The notes: generated by a model not told the origin, from the letters alone. A stretch of DNA of 64,000 bases from Flavobacteriia bacterium (GCA_009924735.1 RFQZ01000002.1:62001-126000); one strand, 5' to 3'. Positions 1 to 10,541 are shown, counted from the stretch's first letter. Translations and numbers: made by a program.

Positions 1-2
1 AA

Positions 3-1487
3 ATGACCAAGAAGGAACGTAGAAAATGGGAGAAAGTCCTTCGGAAATTTGAACGTAAGAAAAAGAAAGAGTTGCGAAGACAAAAGAAAGTGAATCCAGC
101 AGTAGGTTTCTTGGCAAGGTTAACGATGACCGTAAGGAATGTATCTGGGACCTATACTGTAAATGACGGGACCATTTTACCAGGTTTTAATCAAGAATCC
201 AGTGTCTTAGGGATGAACGCGAACAACCTCTCTATGGCAGGTTTCGTTTTTGGAAAACAAGGTACCGATGTTTGGGGAAGAGGAAATGGCTATAACATTG
301 CTCAACAATCTGTAGACAATGGTTGGCTTATCCAAAATGAAAACTTAAACAAGCAGTTTGCAACCACCCACTCCTCAACGTTAAATCTTAGGGGAACCTT
401 AGAACCGTTGAAGGACCTCAACATTGAAATGAAGTTAAACCGTAATTATGGCTTGAACAGTGGATCGTTCTTCAGGTGGAATGAGACCTCCCAACAGTTT
501 GAAGGACAAAGTAAATTTGAAACGGCGAACTTAACCTATTCCACCATTACGTGGGGTACTGCATTCATTCGTGACAACAAAGACAAATCTTCGGCTGTGT
601 TTAACCAAATGTTGGCCAATAGACAAAGTGTATCCCAATTGGTAGGTGCTTCCAATCCCAATTCGTCTATGCTGCCCTCAGGTTTTTATGACGGATATTC
701 AGGAAGTCAACAAGAAGTTGTCATTGGATCTTTCCTCACAGCCTATGGAAACAGTAAAGTCAATGAAAAAAACATCAACCCAATCAAAAACATGCCTCTG
801 CCAAATTGGAGCATAACTTACAACGGATTGTCTAAAATGAACTTCGCTAAAAAATTCGTTAAATCCTTTGTCCTTCGACATGGGTACAATTCTACCATTA
901 CCATGAATGGCATGCAATCCAACATGAGCGCCACCGTAGATGCCAACGGCAACCCAACAGCACTTGACATCAATAACAATATCATTTCTGAACGTCAAGT
1001 TCAAAACATTACCATCAGTGAACAGTTTTCACCGCTCATCGGAATGGATGCTACATGGACCATCCTAGGGCAGGCACTGACAACGAAATTTGAATATAAA
1101 AAGGATCGTCAAGCGACCCTTTCCTTAAACAACAATCAAATTACAGAAGTTAAATCGGATGAAATAGTGATTGGGATGCAAACCAAAATTGTTAAAGTTA
1201 AATTGATTAAAAAATTACCTGCGAACGATTTGAATGCGGGAATCAATTTCTCTTTCCGAGACAATTCTACACTCATTCGCAAAGTTGTGGAGAACACCAA
1301 CCAAGGTACGGCAGGTCAACAAATCATTTCCTTCAAATTGAACATTGACTACAACCTTACACAGAACCTAACGATGTCCTATTTCTACGACCAAAATTTG
1401 AATACACCCAAAGTGGCTACCAGTTATCCAACCGGAAACATTAACACAGGGATCAAGCTTAGGTTTAATTTGGCAGGCGTTCAATAA
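3..1487 (+). CDS. sprA: SprA/Sov-like gliding motility / T9SS outer membrane translocon protein, C-terminal part (ORF truncated by window edge)
   Basis: C-terminal SprA-like sequence (basic KKERRKWEKVLRKFERKKKKELRRQKK stretch followed by beta-barrel-like strands NLSMAGFVFGKQGTDVW..., MNLTFRN-type terminal strands ending IKLRFNLAGVQ); open to the window start. Confidence 0.8.
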   Translation: MTKKERRKWEKVLRKFERKKKKELRRQKKVNPAVGFLARLTMTVRNVSGTYTVNDGTILPGFNQESSVLGMNANNLSMAGFVFGKQGTDVWGRGNGYNIAQQSVDNGWLIQNENLNKQFATTHSSTLNLRGTLEPLKDLNIEMKLNRNYGLNSGSFFRWNETSQQFEGQSKFETANLTYSTITWGTAFIRDNKDKSSAVFNQMLANRQSVSQLVGASNPNSSMLPSGFYDGYSGSQQEVVIGSFLTAYGNSKVNEKNINPIKNMPLPNWSITYNGLSKMNFAKKFVKSFVLRHGYNSTITMNGMQSNMSATVDANGNPTALDINNNIISERQVQNITISEQFSPLIGMDATWTILGQALTTKFEYKKDRQATLSLNNNQITEVKSDEIVIGMQTKIVKVKLIKKLPANDLNAGINFSFRDNSTLIRKVVENTNQGTAGQQIISFKLNIDYNLTQNLTMSYFYDQNLNTPKVATSYPTGNINTGIKLRFNLAGVQ

Positions 1488-1930
1488 TGACAGTTCGTGT
1501 TGCCACGCCAAGCGATGTACTTGCCATTCATGAAATGATTGTTGAATTGGCCATCTTTGAGCGAGAAGAAGATGCGGTGATCAATACACCAGAATCCTTA
1601 CATGAAGATCTTTTTGAACGCCAGATTTGTCACGCATGGATAGCTGAAGTGGATCAAAATCCAGTTGCCTTTGCATTGTATTACTTTGCTTATTCTACCT
1701 GGAAGGGCCCCATTCTTTACCTTGAGGATTTGTATGTAAAAGAAACGCATCGCAAGAGTGGAATAGGGCAGGTTCTCTTCAACAAGATAGTTGAAATCGC
1801 GAAAGAGGCTGGGGTGAAAAGAATGGATTGGCAGGTTCTTGCGTGGAATGCATCCGCCATAGCCTTCTACCAAAAAAACAAATCAATTTTAGACGATGAA
1901 TGGATCAATGGCAGGTTGTTTTTTGAGTAA
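1487..1930 (+). CDS. GNAT family N-acetyltransferase
   Basis: Motifs YLEDLYVKETHRKSGIGQVLFNKIVEIAKEAG (acetyl-CoA site) and WNASAIAFYQK; start overlaps the sprA stop by one base. Confidence 0.9.
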   Translation: MTVRVATPSDVLAIHEMIVELAIFEREEDAVINTPESLHEDLFERQICHAWIAEVDQNPVAFALYYFAYSTWKGPILYLEDLYVKETHRKSGIGQVLFNKIVEIAKEAGVKRMDWQVLAWNASAIAFYQKNKSILDDEWINGRLFFE

Positions 1931-2972
1931 GCTGATTCTTTTTTTAGTTTTATTTCCTCAAACTGACCTCGCTCAAACGCTCGAAGATTCCATTCCAATG
2001 AATCAAATTCGTGTATTGGCATCGCACAACAGTTACAAAGTGAAGCCCTCGAAAAACACGTATTCCTTTGTAAATAGATTTTCTAAATTTTTGAGTGAAG
2101 ACAATCAGCCGTACCAGTTGAATTATGGTCACTTACCGATTAGGGAACAATTCGAGAACTTTAACATCCGAGGTTTGGAATTGGATGTTTACAATGATCC
2201 AAAAGGAGGGCTTTATTACAAGCATCCATTGAATCTTTTTATTAAAAAACAAAAAGTTAAGCAATCCTCCGATTCTTTGTTGCGTAAACCCGGTTTTAAG
2301 TTGCTTCACATTCCTGACATCGATTATGAGACACATTACCAAACCTTGGAAATGGCACTTGAAGAAATTGGTCAATGGAGCTTGCAAAACCCATCGCATG
2401 CGCCCATATTTGTCAATATTGAGCTTAAGGGAAGTTCTTTAGCGGATGAAGCGCCGATTTTACGAATTTTTGGGTGTAAAAAAGCGATCCCATTTGACAA
2501 AAAGGCATTGCATCAGATGGATTCCCTATTCGGAAGTATGATTCCCACCCTGTTTAAGGCATCTGATTTTCGAATGGACTATCTTTCAAATCAGGAACGA
2601 ATATCAAAAGCCGGATGGCCCCAATTGTATGCGTTGCGCGGAAAAGTTTTTGTGATTGTGCAAGGAAATGGCTTGTCTCTGTATCCTTCAGAAAAGACAA
2701 ATGCGTTTAAGTATTCAGACCCAACAGATGAAAATGGTGTATTTGTTCTCGTGGACAACCCGCTGGGCAATGAAAAACAAATTTTTGAACTCAGCATGAA
2801 TCATATGATACGCACACGAACAGACGCAGGAACCATTGAAGCACGCAAAAACGACTACCATCGGCTCTTATCTGCCATGAAGAGCGGTGCCCAAATTTTA
2901 TCTACAGATTATTATCAACAGGATCCAGAAATAGGAAAATTTTGTATTCCGTTTTTCGGTTTTATCAAATAA
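1896..2972 (+). CDS. Secreted Ca2+-dependent phosphoinositide-specific phospholipase C-like protein
   Basis: N-terminal signal-like segment; VLASHNSYKVKPSKNTYSF, LPIREQFENFNIRGLELDVYND and YYKHP typical of bacterial PI-PLC-C1-like proteins; start may be slightly internal. Confidence 0.7.
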   Translation: MNGSMAGCFLSKLILFLVLFPQTDLAQTLEDSIPMNQIRVLASHNSYKVKPSKNTYSFVNRFSKFLSEDNQPYQLNYGHLPIREQFENFNIRGLELDVYNDPKGGLYYKHPLNLFIKKQKVKQSSDSLLRKPGFKLLHIPDIDYETHYQTLEMALEEIGQWSLQNPSHAPIFVNIELKGSSLADEAPILRIFGCKKAIPFDKKALHQMDSLFGSMIPTLFKASDFRMDYLSNQERISKAGWPQLYALRGKVFVIVQGNGLSLYPSEKTNAFKYSDPTDENGVFVLVDNPLGNEKQIFELSMNHMIRTRTDAGTIEARKNDYHRLLSAMKSGAQILSTDYYQQDPEIGKFCIPFFGFIK

Positions 2973-2981
2973 TCTTATCGT

Positions 2982-5210
2982 TTACGGACGAATGGAAGGG
3001 AACAATTTTCTGTTGTCTACCACTTCAGCTTTCTTGCGCAATGCACCCATTAAAAGCCCTTGGATGTTTCCTTTCATCATGGTGGTCAGTTGGTCTTTTT
3101 CTTCTTTGTAGTTCGCTACAGAAGGTGCTTTTTCAGTTTTGACCACTCGGATGACGTAGACGCCAGACTTTCCTTGCAATGGCAAAGTAGTTTGACCGTT
3201 TTTCACAAATCCAGAAAACAATGCCCCGACAATTTCAGGTTCGAAACCAGCATTACCAATCGCAGGATTTGCAAAGGTAATTTGTGCCTGTTCTACAACC
3301 GTATTTCCTTTCTTCGCCAACGTTTGAAGATTTTTTGTTTTAGCCATTTGATTCATTAAACGCTTTGCTTTTTTGTTCTCGATGATTTCTTTTTTCAAAA
3401 GCTCTCTGATGTCTTCCAATTCAGGTTCGCCTTTTTCACGGATGGCAGATACCATGGCGATTACATATTTGTCTTTGTCGCGTAAAGGTGCCGTAATAAC
3501 ATTCCCCACTTCAACATCTTCATTAAAGGCAAGCTCCAACAAACGTTCGGTTGCATTGGGTGTTGTCATCCCAAGAATCTTCGGGTCATTGTCCTCCAAT
3601 CTAATGGCTCGAGCAAAGTATTTCGATTTACTTGCCAAAGTATCAAAAGCAGCGATTTTTTTGCTGATGTCATCAATCTTAGAGATTTTTTGATCGATTT
3701 TGTAAAGTAAATTATTGGCTTCGCTTTCCATGTTTTCAATGGTTAATTCCGAGGGTTTGAAGGTTTTAACCACCGTTGCGAAAATTGGAAATTTATTTGG
3801 ATCTCTTTCCAAGACTTCCATGATGTGGTAACCAAATTCCGTTTTCACGATGCTGATTTTTCCAATGGGTGCATTTGCACAATAAGAACCGAATTCCTTC
3901 ACCATGTCGCCTTCTAAGAAATCCGCGTATTCTCCCCCTTTGTCTTTTGACCCTGGGTCTTCACTGTATTTAGCAACCATCATCGCAAAATTATCTTTGT
4001 TAATGATCTTCAGGATTGAATCGGCGGTAGCTTTCTTTTTGGCAAGTATGGCGGCGTCCTTAGATCCATTGAATGAAATTAGCAAGTGTCTTGCTTTTAG
4101 TTTTGCAGGCGAAAAACCTAATAGTTTTGACAAATAGAATTTGTCTCCCACGCGATACGGTCCAACCAATTGTCCAACTGGGGTTAATTTTATAATTGTA
4201 TCATAGTCCATTGGGTAAGTCATGTACTGATTTGACTTAGGGTGACCTTCTGGAACGGCAATTCCCCTCGCACCGGGTTGGTACATTTTCATCTCACTTT
4301 CATTCATGATGATCAGCGAGTCGTTTTTTGAAGCCATGAAATCTGTACGAAGCTTGGCAATCAATTTATTAAAAGCCAAGGTGTCCGTTTTAGAAGGTCT
4401 GATGGCGATGTCAAATACTTTTAATTCTCTGTTCGATGTACGGTTCCAAAATTTCTTATCTCCTTTGTGCTCATCGTAATAGGCTTCAATCTCTTCGTCA
4501 GTTACCTTGATTTCTGCGTCGTTGATTTCGGAGTATTTCCTTTGAACAAAAGAAATGGTTTTGGTTTCTTTTTTTGCCTTGTATTCTTCTTTCGCTTCCA
4601 ATTGTGTAACATATATTCCTTGGCTTACCAATGCGAAGTATTTTTCATTTTTTCGGCGGTCCAAGAAATACTTTTTAGTCCCTTCCCATTGTGATTTACC
4701 TTTGGCATCTTTAGCAGATTTCAGTTGGTTAAGCGTTTGCTGTAATTTTTGTCGACCCGTTTGCATGGATTGTTCGGAAATGGCTCCTGTCAAAGAATCC
4801 ACAAAAAACTGATTGAGGTCTTGTAAAACGCTGAAACCATCCGTTGCCATTAAATAGGAATTGAATTCGTTGTCGCTTACTTCCAAATTTAAAGATTGGT
4901 ATTCACTGAAAAGCAAGGTGGAATCCACCATGAAATTCCAGGCTTTATCATTTGCAGCATTGAGGTCCTCATCGGTAAACTCTTTTCCTTCCTTTGCTTT
5001 TTGGTCTTTGTCTTGAAGCTGTACACGCTCGCTGAGCTTGTTGTACACATCGATGTTTACTTTTTCCCCATCCACTAATCCAATCCCATATTTCCCTCCT
5101 GAGGAGCCGAACATGCTTTTGTAATTTTCCAATATGAATGCAATCATAGCAAGTCCTACGATTCCTACCAATAACCAAGATTTTTCTCTAATTTTTCCAA
5201 TGATTGCCAT
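2982..5210 (-). CDS. Peptidylprolyl isomerase (SurA N-terminal / PpiC rotamase, PpiD-like membrane-anchored)
   Basis: N-terminal TM MAIIGKIREKSWLLVGIVGLAMIAFIL; rotamase core LKARHLLISF...FAMMVAKYSEDPGSKDKGGEYADF...FGYHIMEVLER. Confidence 0.9.
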   Translation of the reverse strand: MAIIGKIREKSWLLVGIVGLAMIAFILENYKSMFGSSGGKYGIGLVDGEKVNIDVYNKLSERVQLQDKDQKAKEGKEFTDEDLNAANDKAWNFMVDSTLLFSEYQSLNLEVSDNEFNSYLMATDGFSVLQDLNQFFVDSLTGAISEQSMQTGRQKLQQTLNQLKSAKDAKGKSQWEGTKKYFLDRRKNEKYFALVSQGIYVTQLEAKEEYKAKKETKTISFVQRKYSEINDAEIKVTDEEIEAYYDEHKGDKKFWNRTSNRELKVFDIAIRPSKTDTLAFNKLIAKLRTDFMASKNDSLIIMNESEMKMYQPGARGIAVPEGHPKSNQYMTYPMDYDTIIKLTPVGQLVGPYRVGDKFYLSKLLGFSPAKLKARHLLISFNGSKDAAILAKKKATADSILKIINKDNFAMMVAKYSEDPGSKDKGGEYADFLEGDMVKEFGSYCANAPIGKISIVKTEFGYHIMEVLERDPNKFPIFATVVKTFKPSELTIENMESEANNLLYKIDQKISKIDDISKKIAAFDTLASKSKYFARAIRLEDNDPKILGMTTPNATERLLELAFNEDVEVGNVITAPLRDKDKYVIAMVSAIREKGEPELEDIRELLKKEIIENKKAKRLMNQMAKTKNLQTLAKKGNTVVEQAQITFANPAIGNAGFEPEIVGALFSGFVKNGQTTLPLQGKSGVYVIRVVKTEKAPSVANYKEEKDQLTTMMKGNIQGLLMGALRKKAEVVDNRKLFPSIRP

Positions 5211-5285
5211 ACGACCTAAAAATTTAAGTTGCGAATTTACAAATTACTAGGAACTATAAAAAGCACATTCCGAAATAACCCTGCT

Positions 5286-8200
5286 TTATTTCCCTCCGCC
5301 TTTTACTTTGTTGCTTTCTTTTGCTGGAGGTTCTTGTCCAGGTTGGGGTACAACCGGGCTTGGAACGATTTCCGCTGGCTTTTTGGGGTCAACCGTGGGT
5401 GCAGCCGCAGGTGTTGGTTTTGCGGGAGCAGGCGCTGGTTTTGCAGGTGCAGGGTTTACTGGCGCAGGGGCCGGTTTTGGAGGGGCCGGCGTTGGTGTTA
5501 CAGGTGCAGGTTTGGCAGGTGTTGGGTTGTTTTTACCATCCGTATTTGAAGGTACTTTTCCCCCTGAATTATTGGGTTGCCCATCGCCTTGGTTTGCGTT
5601 GTTCCCAAAACCTTGTCCTTGGTTGTTTGGCGGTATAGAGCCTCCATTGTTGTTGGGGTTTTGGTTGTTTGCAACGTAATTGATTACAAAGGACTCTTGG
5701 TCGCGACCACAGCCAGTGTTAACATTCACTTGGAAGTTGTTCGGTCCGGCTTGCAGAATAACAGGTAAATTCATGCTGCTTCCCGCTAAGGTCATCCCCG
5801 TTAAAGACGTTCCGTTTTGAGAAAGCGAAATTTGATTGGTATTGTTTACGTTTTGTAAATTCAAGCTAATAACAAAGGCGGCGGATGTTACATTTAGGCT
5901 GGCAACATTGGGATTCACAAGAACAATGGTTGGGGCTTTACATCGTGTAATGGTATACGTTTTCGAATCCGTACCACACGTATTGGTTGCCGTTACGATA
6001 AGGGTGGTTAAGCCCTCGCTTAAGTTTACATTTTGGCTGATGAATCCATTGTTTGCATTGATTCCATTGACAATATTTCCGTTTTTCGTTACTTGTAACG
6101 TTGTGTTGGCGTCAAAACCACCGATGTTAACCGTTATCAATACGGAAGCGCTTTCTGTAGTACCTCCCGAGGGAACGCTTCCTGAAATCTGTACATCCGG
6201 TGCGTTACAATTGCTAAAAGAAACATTGGTGTTTTCGATGTCGGAACCACAATTATTCATGACCGACAATACAAAGGCATTCGATCCTGGTTGTAAGGTG
6301 ACATTGGCAGTAAGTGTCTCGTTGTTCAGTTCGTAATTCACATTGGTTCCGTTGAAAGAAAATGAAATTCCTTCTGTATTGTCAAGGTGTGCAATGCTTG
6401 CAGAATACACATAGTTTCCGTCGCTGGCATTGGTAGGCGAACTTACCGTAATTACCGGAACCTGGCAGTGATCATATGTGATTTGTGCTGTTTTGGTTTG
6501 GGTCCCACAAGGATTGGTAACGGTCACTTTAACCGAATTGCTGCCATTGGCCAAAGATAGATTTGCAAACAAAACGCCATTTGAATAACTAAAATTCTGA
6601 ATCGGAAGGTCATTTAGCGTTAAGGAAATCCCTAGTATGGTTGGCATATTGGAAATTGTTGCAGTGAAAGGATAGATTCCTTGGCTTACGGTTTCATTAA
6701 GATTTTGAATGGCAATGGAGGGTGCAATGCAATTTTGATACGTTACCCTAAGGTCTGTTTGATCCACACCACACGCATTTTGTCCAGCCAAAGCGATGTT
6801 GTTTGCGCCAGGCTGTAAACTTAAAACAGCGGTTAAGGTGGTTCCAACCAAGGTGAAATTATTTACAGGCATACCGTTTAGGGTAAGGTTTACTTGGGGC
6901 GCACTCAGGTTTTGCACGGTTGCATTTAAAATAAAGTTTGGAGTGATTTGAGTAGTATTGTTTGGATTGGTGATGGCAAGGTTTGGAGCTGTACAATTTT
7001 GAAGGGTAACTTGTATAGATTTTGTGTCAGTGCCACAAGCGTTTGTGGCTGATAACATAAGGGTGTTCAATCCATTTTGAAGGTTGCAATTTGCACTGAC
7101 GTTGTTGTTTGCGAAAGTTACCTGGGTGATTTGGCCGTTCACCAAAAGGGAAATTCCTTGGGCTGAGTTTACGTTTTGAATGTTCGCATTGAATGAAAAT
7201 CCAGCCGATGTAACGGTTTGACCATTTGCAGATAGAATGGAAACCATCGGTGAATTACATGTACTTAAGTTCAATGTAGTTGCCTTTTGATCCACCCCAC
7301 AACCGTTGTTTAGATGGATTAGAAAAGTATTGGTTCCATTGGTCAAGGTTACGTTGGCACTCAATAAACCATTCAAAAGTGAAAAGTTTGTTATTGGATT
7401 TCCATTCAGACTTAAACTCACTTCATTGGCATTCGTCACATTGGCGAGCATGGCTTTAAAATTGAAATCGGCAACGGAAACGGTTGAACCTGCAGTCGTT
7501 GGGTTTTGAATAACCACTGTTGGGGCTTTGCATGGAATGAAATTCACCACGGTAGATTTTACATCCGAGCCACATGTGTTGGTTGCGGAAAGTGAAAGTG
7601 AATTCGATCCATTCTGTAAAGCAAGTGCCGCAGTAAGGGTTCCATTTACAAAAGTGAAAGGACTTCCAATGCCATTAACCAATAAAGAGAGTTGATTGGA
7701 TGAAGCGATGTTTTGAATGTTGGCTGTAAGGTTTAAAACACCTGATTGGACGTTGGTTGGAAATGGATTTGGACTTGTCAATGTTATGACCGGAGCGATA
7801 CATGCATCATAAAAAACCACAAGGTTGGACAAATCCCTTCCACAGTTGTTGTTTGCGGAGATTTGAAAACGATTGTTACCGGCCACGAGCGTCACATTTG
7901 CTGTTAAATTACCATTGTTAAAGGCAAATGGAATGGACAAATCATTTTGAAACAATTTAATTTCAGATGCATTTTGACAATTTAGTACCTGGGCAGAAAT
8001 CGTAAGCCCCGCTTGATTTGTGGACGAGTTTAATTGTACAGGATTGGTTGGAATGATCGAAGGAACCAAGCATTGTTTGAAGGTGATGTCAAAGTTCTCT
8101 ACATCCTTTCCACAGTTGTTTGCTACCGAAATACTGAAATTATTCAATCCTGGAGATAATGCTACACTTGCAGTAAGCAATCCGTTGTTGAATTGAAAAG

Positions 8201-10541
8201 GTTTGACCACGCCGTTTACTTTGAGGGTGATTTCTGAAGAATTGTTTACATTGCTTAAACTACTTTGAATCGCATATGTAGATTGATTCACGGTAATCCC
8301 TGAAGCAACTGGCTGCATCAGGCTGATTTGTGGCGCAATGCAGTTGTTGTAGTTTACGCTTAATGTTTTTGTTTGTGTACCGCAGGCATTGGTCACAATA
8401 ATTTCAAAAGCATTGATGCCTGGATTCAGTGTGGTAATCGCTGTAATGCTTCCATTCAGAAAGGTAAATGGAATGGTGTTTCCATTCTGTTTCAATTGGA
8501 TGCCTTGAGCATTGCCTACTTGCGTGCAATTCGCTGAAAAGACATAAGAGGCATTGGTAACGGTTTCAGTAAGGGAATTGATCGTTACAGTAGGTGAAAT
8601 ACAGTTGTCGTAAAATAAATTTACCGTTTCAATGTCAACGCCACAATTATTGCTAGATGTCAAGGTAATTATGTTTGCCCCCGGACTTAGGTTAAAACCA
8701 TAATCAACGATGCCTGTGGATGCGTTATAGGTGTAGCTTGAGATGATTTTGTTGTTTACACTCAAACTGAGGTTGCTTTGGTATTGGGTTTTGAATTTCA
8801 GGCTGTAATAAGCTTTGGTTACCGTAAGTGAGTTTACATTCGGGTTTTGCAAGGTAATCACAGGTGCTTGGCATTGTTGGTAGGTGATGGAAATAACCAC
8901 AGACTCTGATCCACATCTGTTTGTCCCGTTCACGGTAAGGGTATTGTTTCCGTTAACCAAGGTCACTGGAATTTCAAGCACATCATTTACCCATAAGTAG
9001 GAATTCAAGGTTTGGCCATTCAACAAAATGTTAAAATCATTTCGCGTAAAAAAACCAAGGGTATTTATTTTGATTTTTTGGGCAGCAACGCTAACCGTTG
9101 TTCCGCTGTTGGACGGGTTTACCAGTTGCAGTTGAGGTGTGGTGCAATTGTCATAAATGATTTCGGCTGTGGAATAAACACTTCCACATGGGTTTGTCGC
9201 TTCGATTTTCAGTGTGTTTTTCCCTGGGATAAGGTTGAGAATGGCCTGAAGTACATGGTTGGTTGCGTTGTAGGAAAAATTTGAAATACGCGTACCATTG
9301 AGCCAAACGGATATGTCGTTATAGCTGCTATTTTCGACAAGAGCACTCAAATTAAAAATGGATTGACGAGTGGTTTGCGTGGAATTGTTTGATGGGCTCG
9401 TAAGCTGAATGATTGGGGATTTACAATCGTTGTATGTGATTTCTATGGTTTCAGAAACTGAACCGCAATCATTTTGGCCGAAGAGTGTAAAGGTGTTTAT
9501 CCCTGGCGTCAACGGTAAGGTCGCACTGATTTGATGATTGTTAGTGTTCAATTGGCATGGAATGACATTGCCTAAACGATCTTTTAGTTGAACTTGACTT
9601 TGTGAGCTCAGTTGAGTAGATCCAGCAATAAGCAGGTAAGTGGCTTGATTTGTAACGATTGTTTTCTCCTTGATACCTAGCGTAGGAACGATGCAATTTG
9701 TTGTAAAGTTATTGATGTTATTGTTGCTGTTTACCGTCTCCTCCACAGGTCTTTTTTCGTGTTTGTTGAATCGGAATTGAAGAAATGCTGAAGTATAATG
9801 GTACCAATCATTTCGCTGGCGATTGGTTAAGGAAGAAAAACCATCAAATTGATCAGAACCAGTAAAAGTGGTTTTGTGCTCCAATCCAATGGCGAATTTT
9901 GATCCTACATTGTACGCAAGTCCAATCCCTAGGCTTGGCATCCACTTGGCTGTCGATGTGTTTTCTAGTTTTGATTCATATACCCCGTCAAGTGTACTTG
10001 TGATCGCATTTGAAAGGTTCCCATTGGCAAGCAAGGTTGGGTAATCATAATAAGCCGTGTCGCTTCGTAAGTCGCCATAGCTTTGTTTCCATGTTACCCC
10101 AAAACCACCGAAAATGTATGGGTCCCAGCCTGTGCGCTCTGCAAAACGATTGGCATGCAATACCAATTCAATCGCCAAGCGATTTACTTCGGTATTGAAA
10201 TTATTGACGACCATGTTTCCGGAATCTTGGTAATAATTGAGGATTGTCCCCTGATAATTGGTTAAATCGGTTGTGTCTAGATCTTGTCCGTACCAATTTC
10301 CATGTAAAAATCTCCCACGAATGTCAAAACTGATGCGGTTCCCATAATTCCAATTGTAGGATTTTCCCAAGGTTAATCCCCAACCAGCATTGGTTTGGTT
10401 TTTAACGTCTGTGGAGCTCCATGTTGCCCCAGCGTTTAATCCTAAAAACCATTTGGACGTATGGTCATAATCTAACCTTTGTGCTTTAGCCGATTGTAGA
10501 AATGAAAACAAGACAAGGGAAAGGAGTAGTATTTTTCGCAT
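5286..10541 (-). CDS. 1751-aa surface/envelope protein: signal peptide, small outer-membrane beta-barrel-like N-terminal domain, 15 Ig-like Cys-containing modules, Pro/Ala-rich C-terminal tail
   Basis: Signal peptide MRKILLLSLVLFSFLQSAKAQ; barrel-like segment ending YHYTSAFLQFRFNK; 15 repeats of xxCxxPxI...LNG...L..G.N....N.CG; tail PAPVTPTPAPPKPAPAPVNPAPAKPAPAPAKP. Confidence 0.85.
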   Translation of the reverse strand: MRKILLLSLVLFSFLQSAKAQRLDYDHTSKWFLGLNAGATWSSTDVKNQTNAGWGLTLGKSYNWNYGNRISFDIRGRFLHGNWYGQDLDTTDLTNYQGTILNYYQDSGNMVVNNFNTEVNRLAIELVLHANRFAERTGWDPYIFGGFGVTWKQSYGDLRSDTAYYDYPTLLANGNLSNAITSTLDGVYESKLENTSTAKWMPSLGIGLAYNVGSKFAIGLEHKTTFTGSDQFDGFSSLTNRQRNDWYHYTSAFLQFRFNKHEKRPVEETVNSNNNINNFTTNCIVPTLGIKEKTIVTNQATYLLIAGSTQLSSQSQVQLKDRLGNVIPCQLNTNNHQISATLPLTPGINTFTLFGQNDCGSVSETIEITYNDCKSPIIQLTSPSNNSTQTTRQSIFNLSALVENSSYNDISVWLNGTRISNFSYNATNHVLQAILNLIPGKNTLKIEATNPCGSVYSTAEIIYDNCTTPQLQLVNPSNSGTTVSVAAQKIKINTLGFFTRNDFNILLNGQTLNSYLWVNDVLEIPVTLVNGNNTLTVNGTNRCGSESVVISITYQQCQAPVITLQNPNVNSLTVTKAYYSLKFKTQYQSNLSLSVNNKIISSYTYNASTGIVDYGFNLSPGANIITLTSSNNCGVDIETVNLFYDNCISPTVTINSLTETVTNASYVFSANCTQVGNAQGIQLKQNGNTIPFTFLNGSITAITTLNPGINAFEIIVTNACGTQTKTLSVNYNNCIAPQISLMQPVASGITVNQSTYAIQSSLSNVNNSSEITLKVNGVVKPFQFNNGLLTASVALSPGLNNFSISVANNCGKDVENFDITFKQCLVPSIIPTNPVQLNSSTNQAGLTISAQVLNCQNASEIKLFQNDLSIPFAFNNGNLTANVTLVAGNNRFQISANNNCGRDLSNLVVFYDACIAPVITLTSPNPFPTNVQSGVLNLTANIQNIASSNQLSLLVNGIGSPFTFVNGTLTAALALQNGSNSLSLSATNTCGSDVKSTVVNFIPCKAPTVVIQNPTTAGSTVSVADFNFKAMLANVTNANEVSLSLNGNPITNFSLLNGLLSANVTLTNGTNTFLIHLNNGCGVDQKATTLNLSTCNSPMVSILSANGQTVTSAGFSFNANIQNVNSAQGISLLVNGQITQVTFANNNVSANCNLQNGLNTLMLSATNACGTDTKSIQVTLQNCTAPNLAITNPNNTTQITPNFILNATVQNLSAPQVNLTLNGMPVNNFTLVGTTLTAVLSLQPGANNIALAGQNACGVDQTDLRVTYQNCIAPSIAIQNLNETVSQGIYPFTATISNMPTILGISLTLNDLPIQNFSYSNGVLFANLSLANGSNSVKVTVTNPCGTQTKTAQITYDHCQVPVITVSSPTNASDGNYVYSASIAHLDNTEGISFSFNGTNVNYELNNETLTANVTLQPGSNAFVLSVMNNCGSDIENTNVSFSNCNAPDVQISGSVPSGGTTESASVLITVNIGGFDANTTLQVTKNGNIVNGINANNGFISQNVNLSEGLTTLIVTATNTCGTDSKTYTITRCKAPTIVLVNPNVASLNVTSAAFVISLNLQNVNNTNQISLSQNGTSLTGMTLAGSSMNLPVILQAGPNNFQVNVNTGCGRDQESFVINYVANNQNPNNNGGSIPPNNQGQGFGNNANQGDGQPNNSGGKVPSNTDGKNNPTPAKPAPVTPTPAPPKPAPAPVNPAPAKPAPAPAKPTPAAAPTVDPKKPAEIVPSPVVPQPGQEPPAKESNKVKGGGK
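5680..9700 (-). repeat. Protein-level tandem repeat region (15 Ig-like modules, about 90 aa each)
   Basis: Recurring N-x-CG ... CxxP boundary motif counted by eye in the translated ORF. Confidence 0.85.

Noticed and set aside
5308-5679. + strand Gly/Ala-rich ORF (MLLSFAGGSCPGWGTTGLG...)
   Set aside because: Antisense reading of the Pro/Ala-rich codons at the 3' end of the 5286-10541 gene
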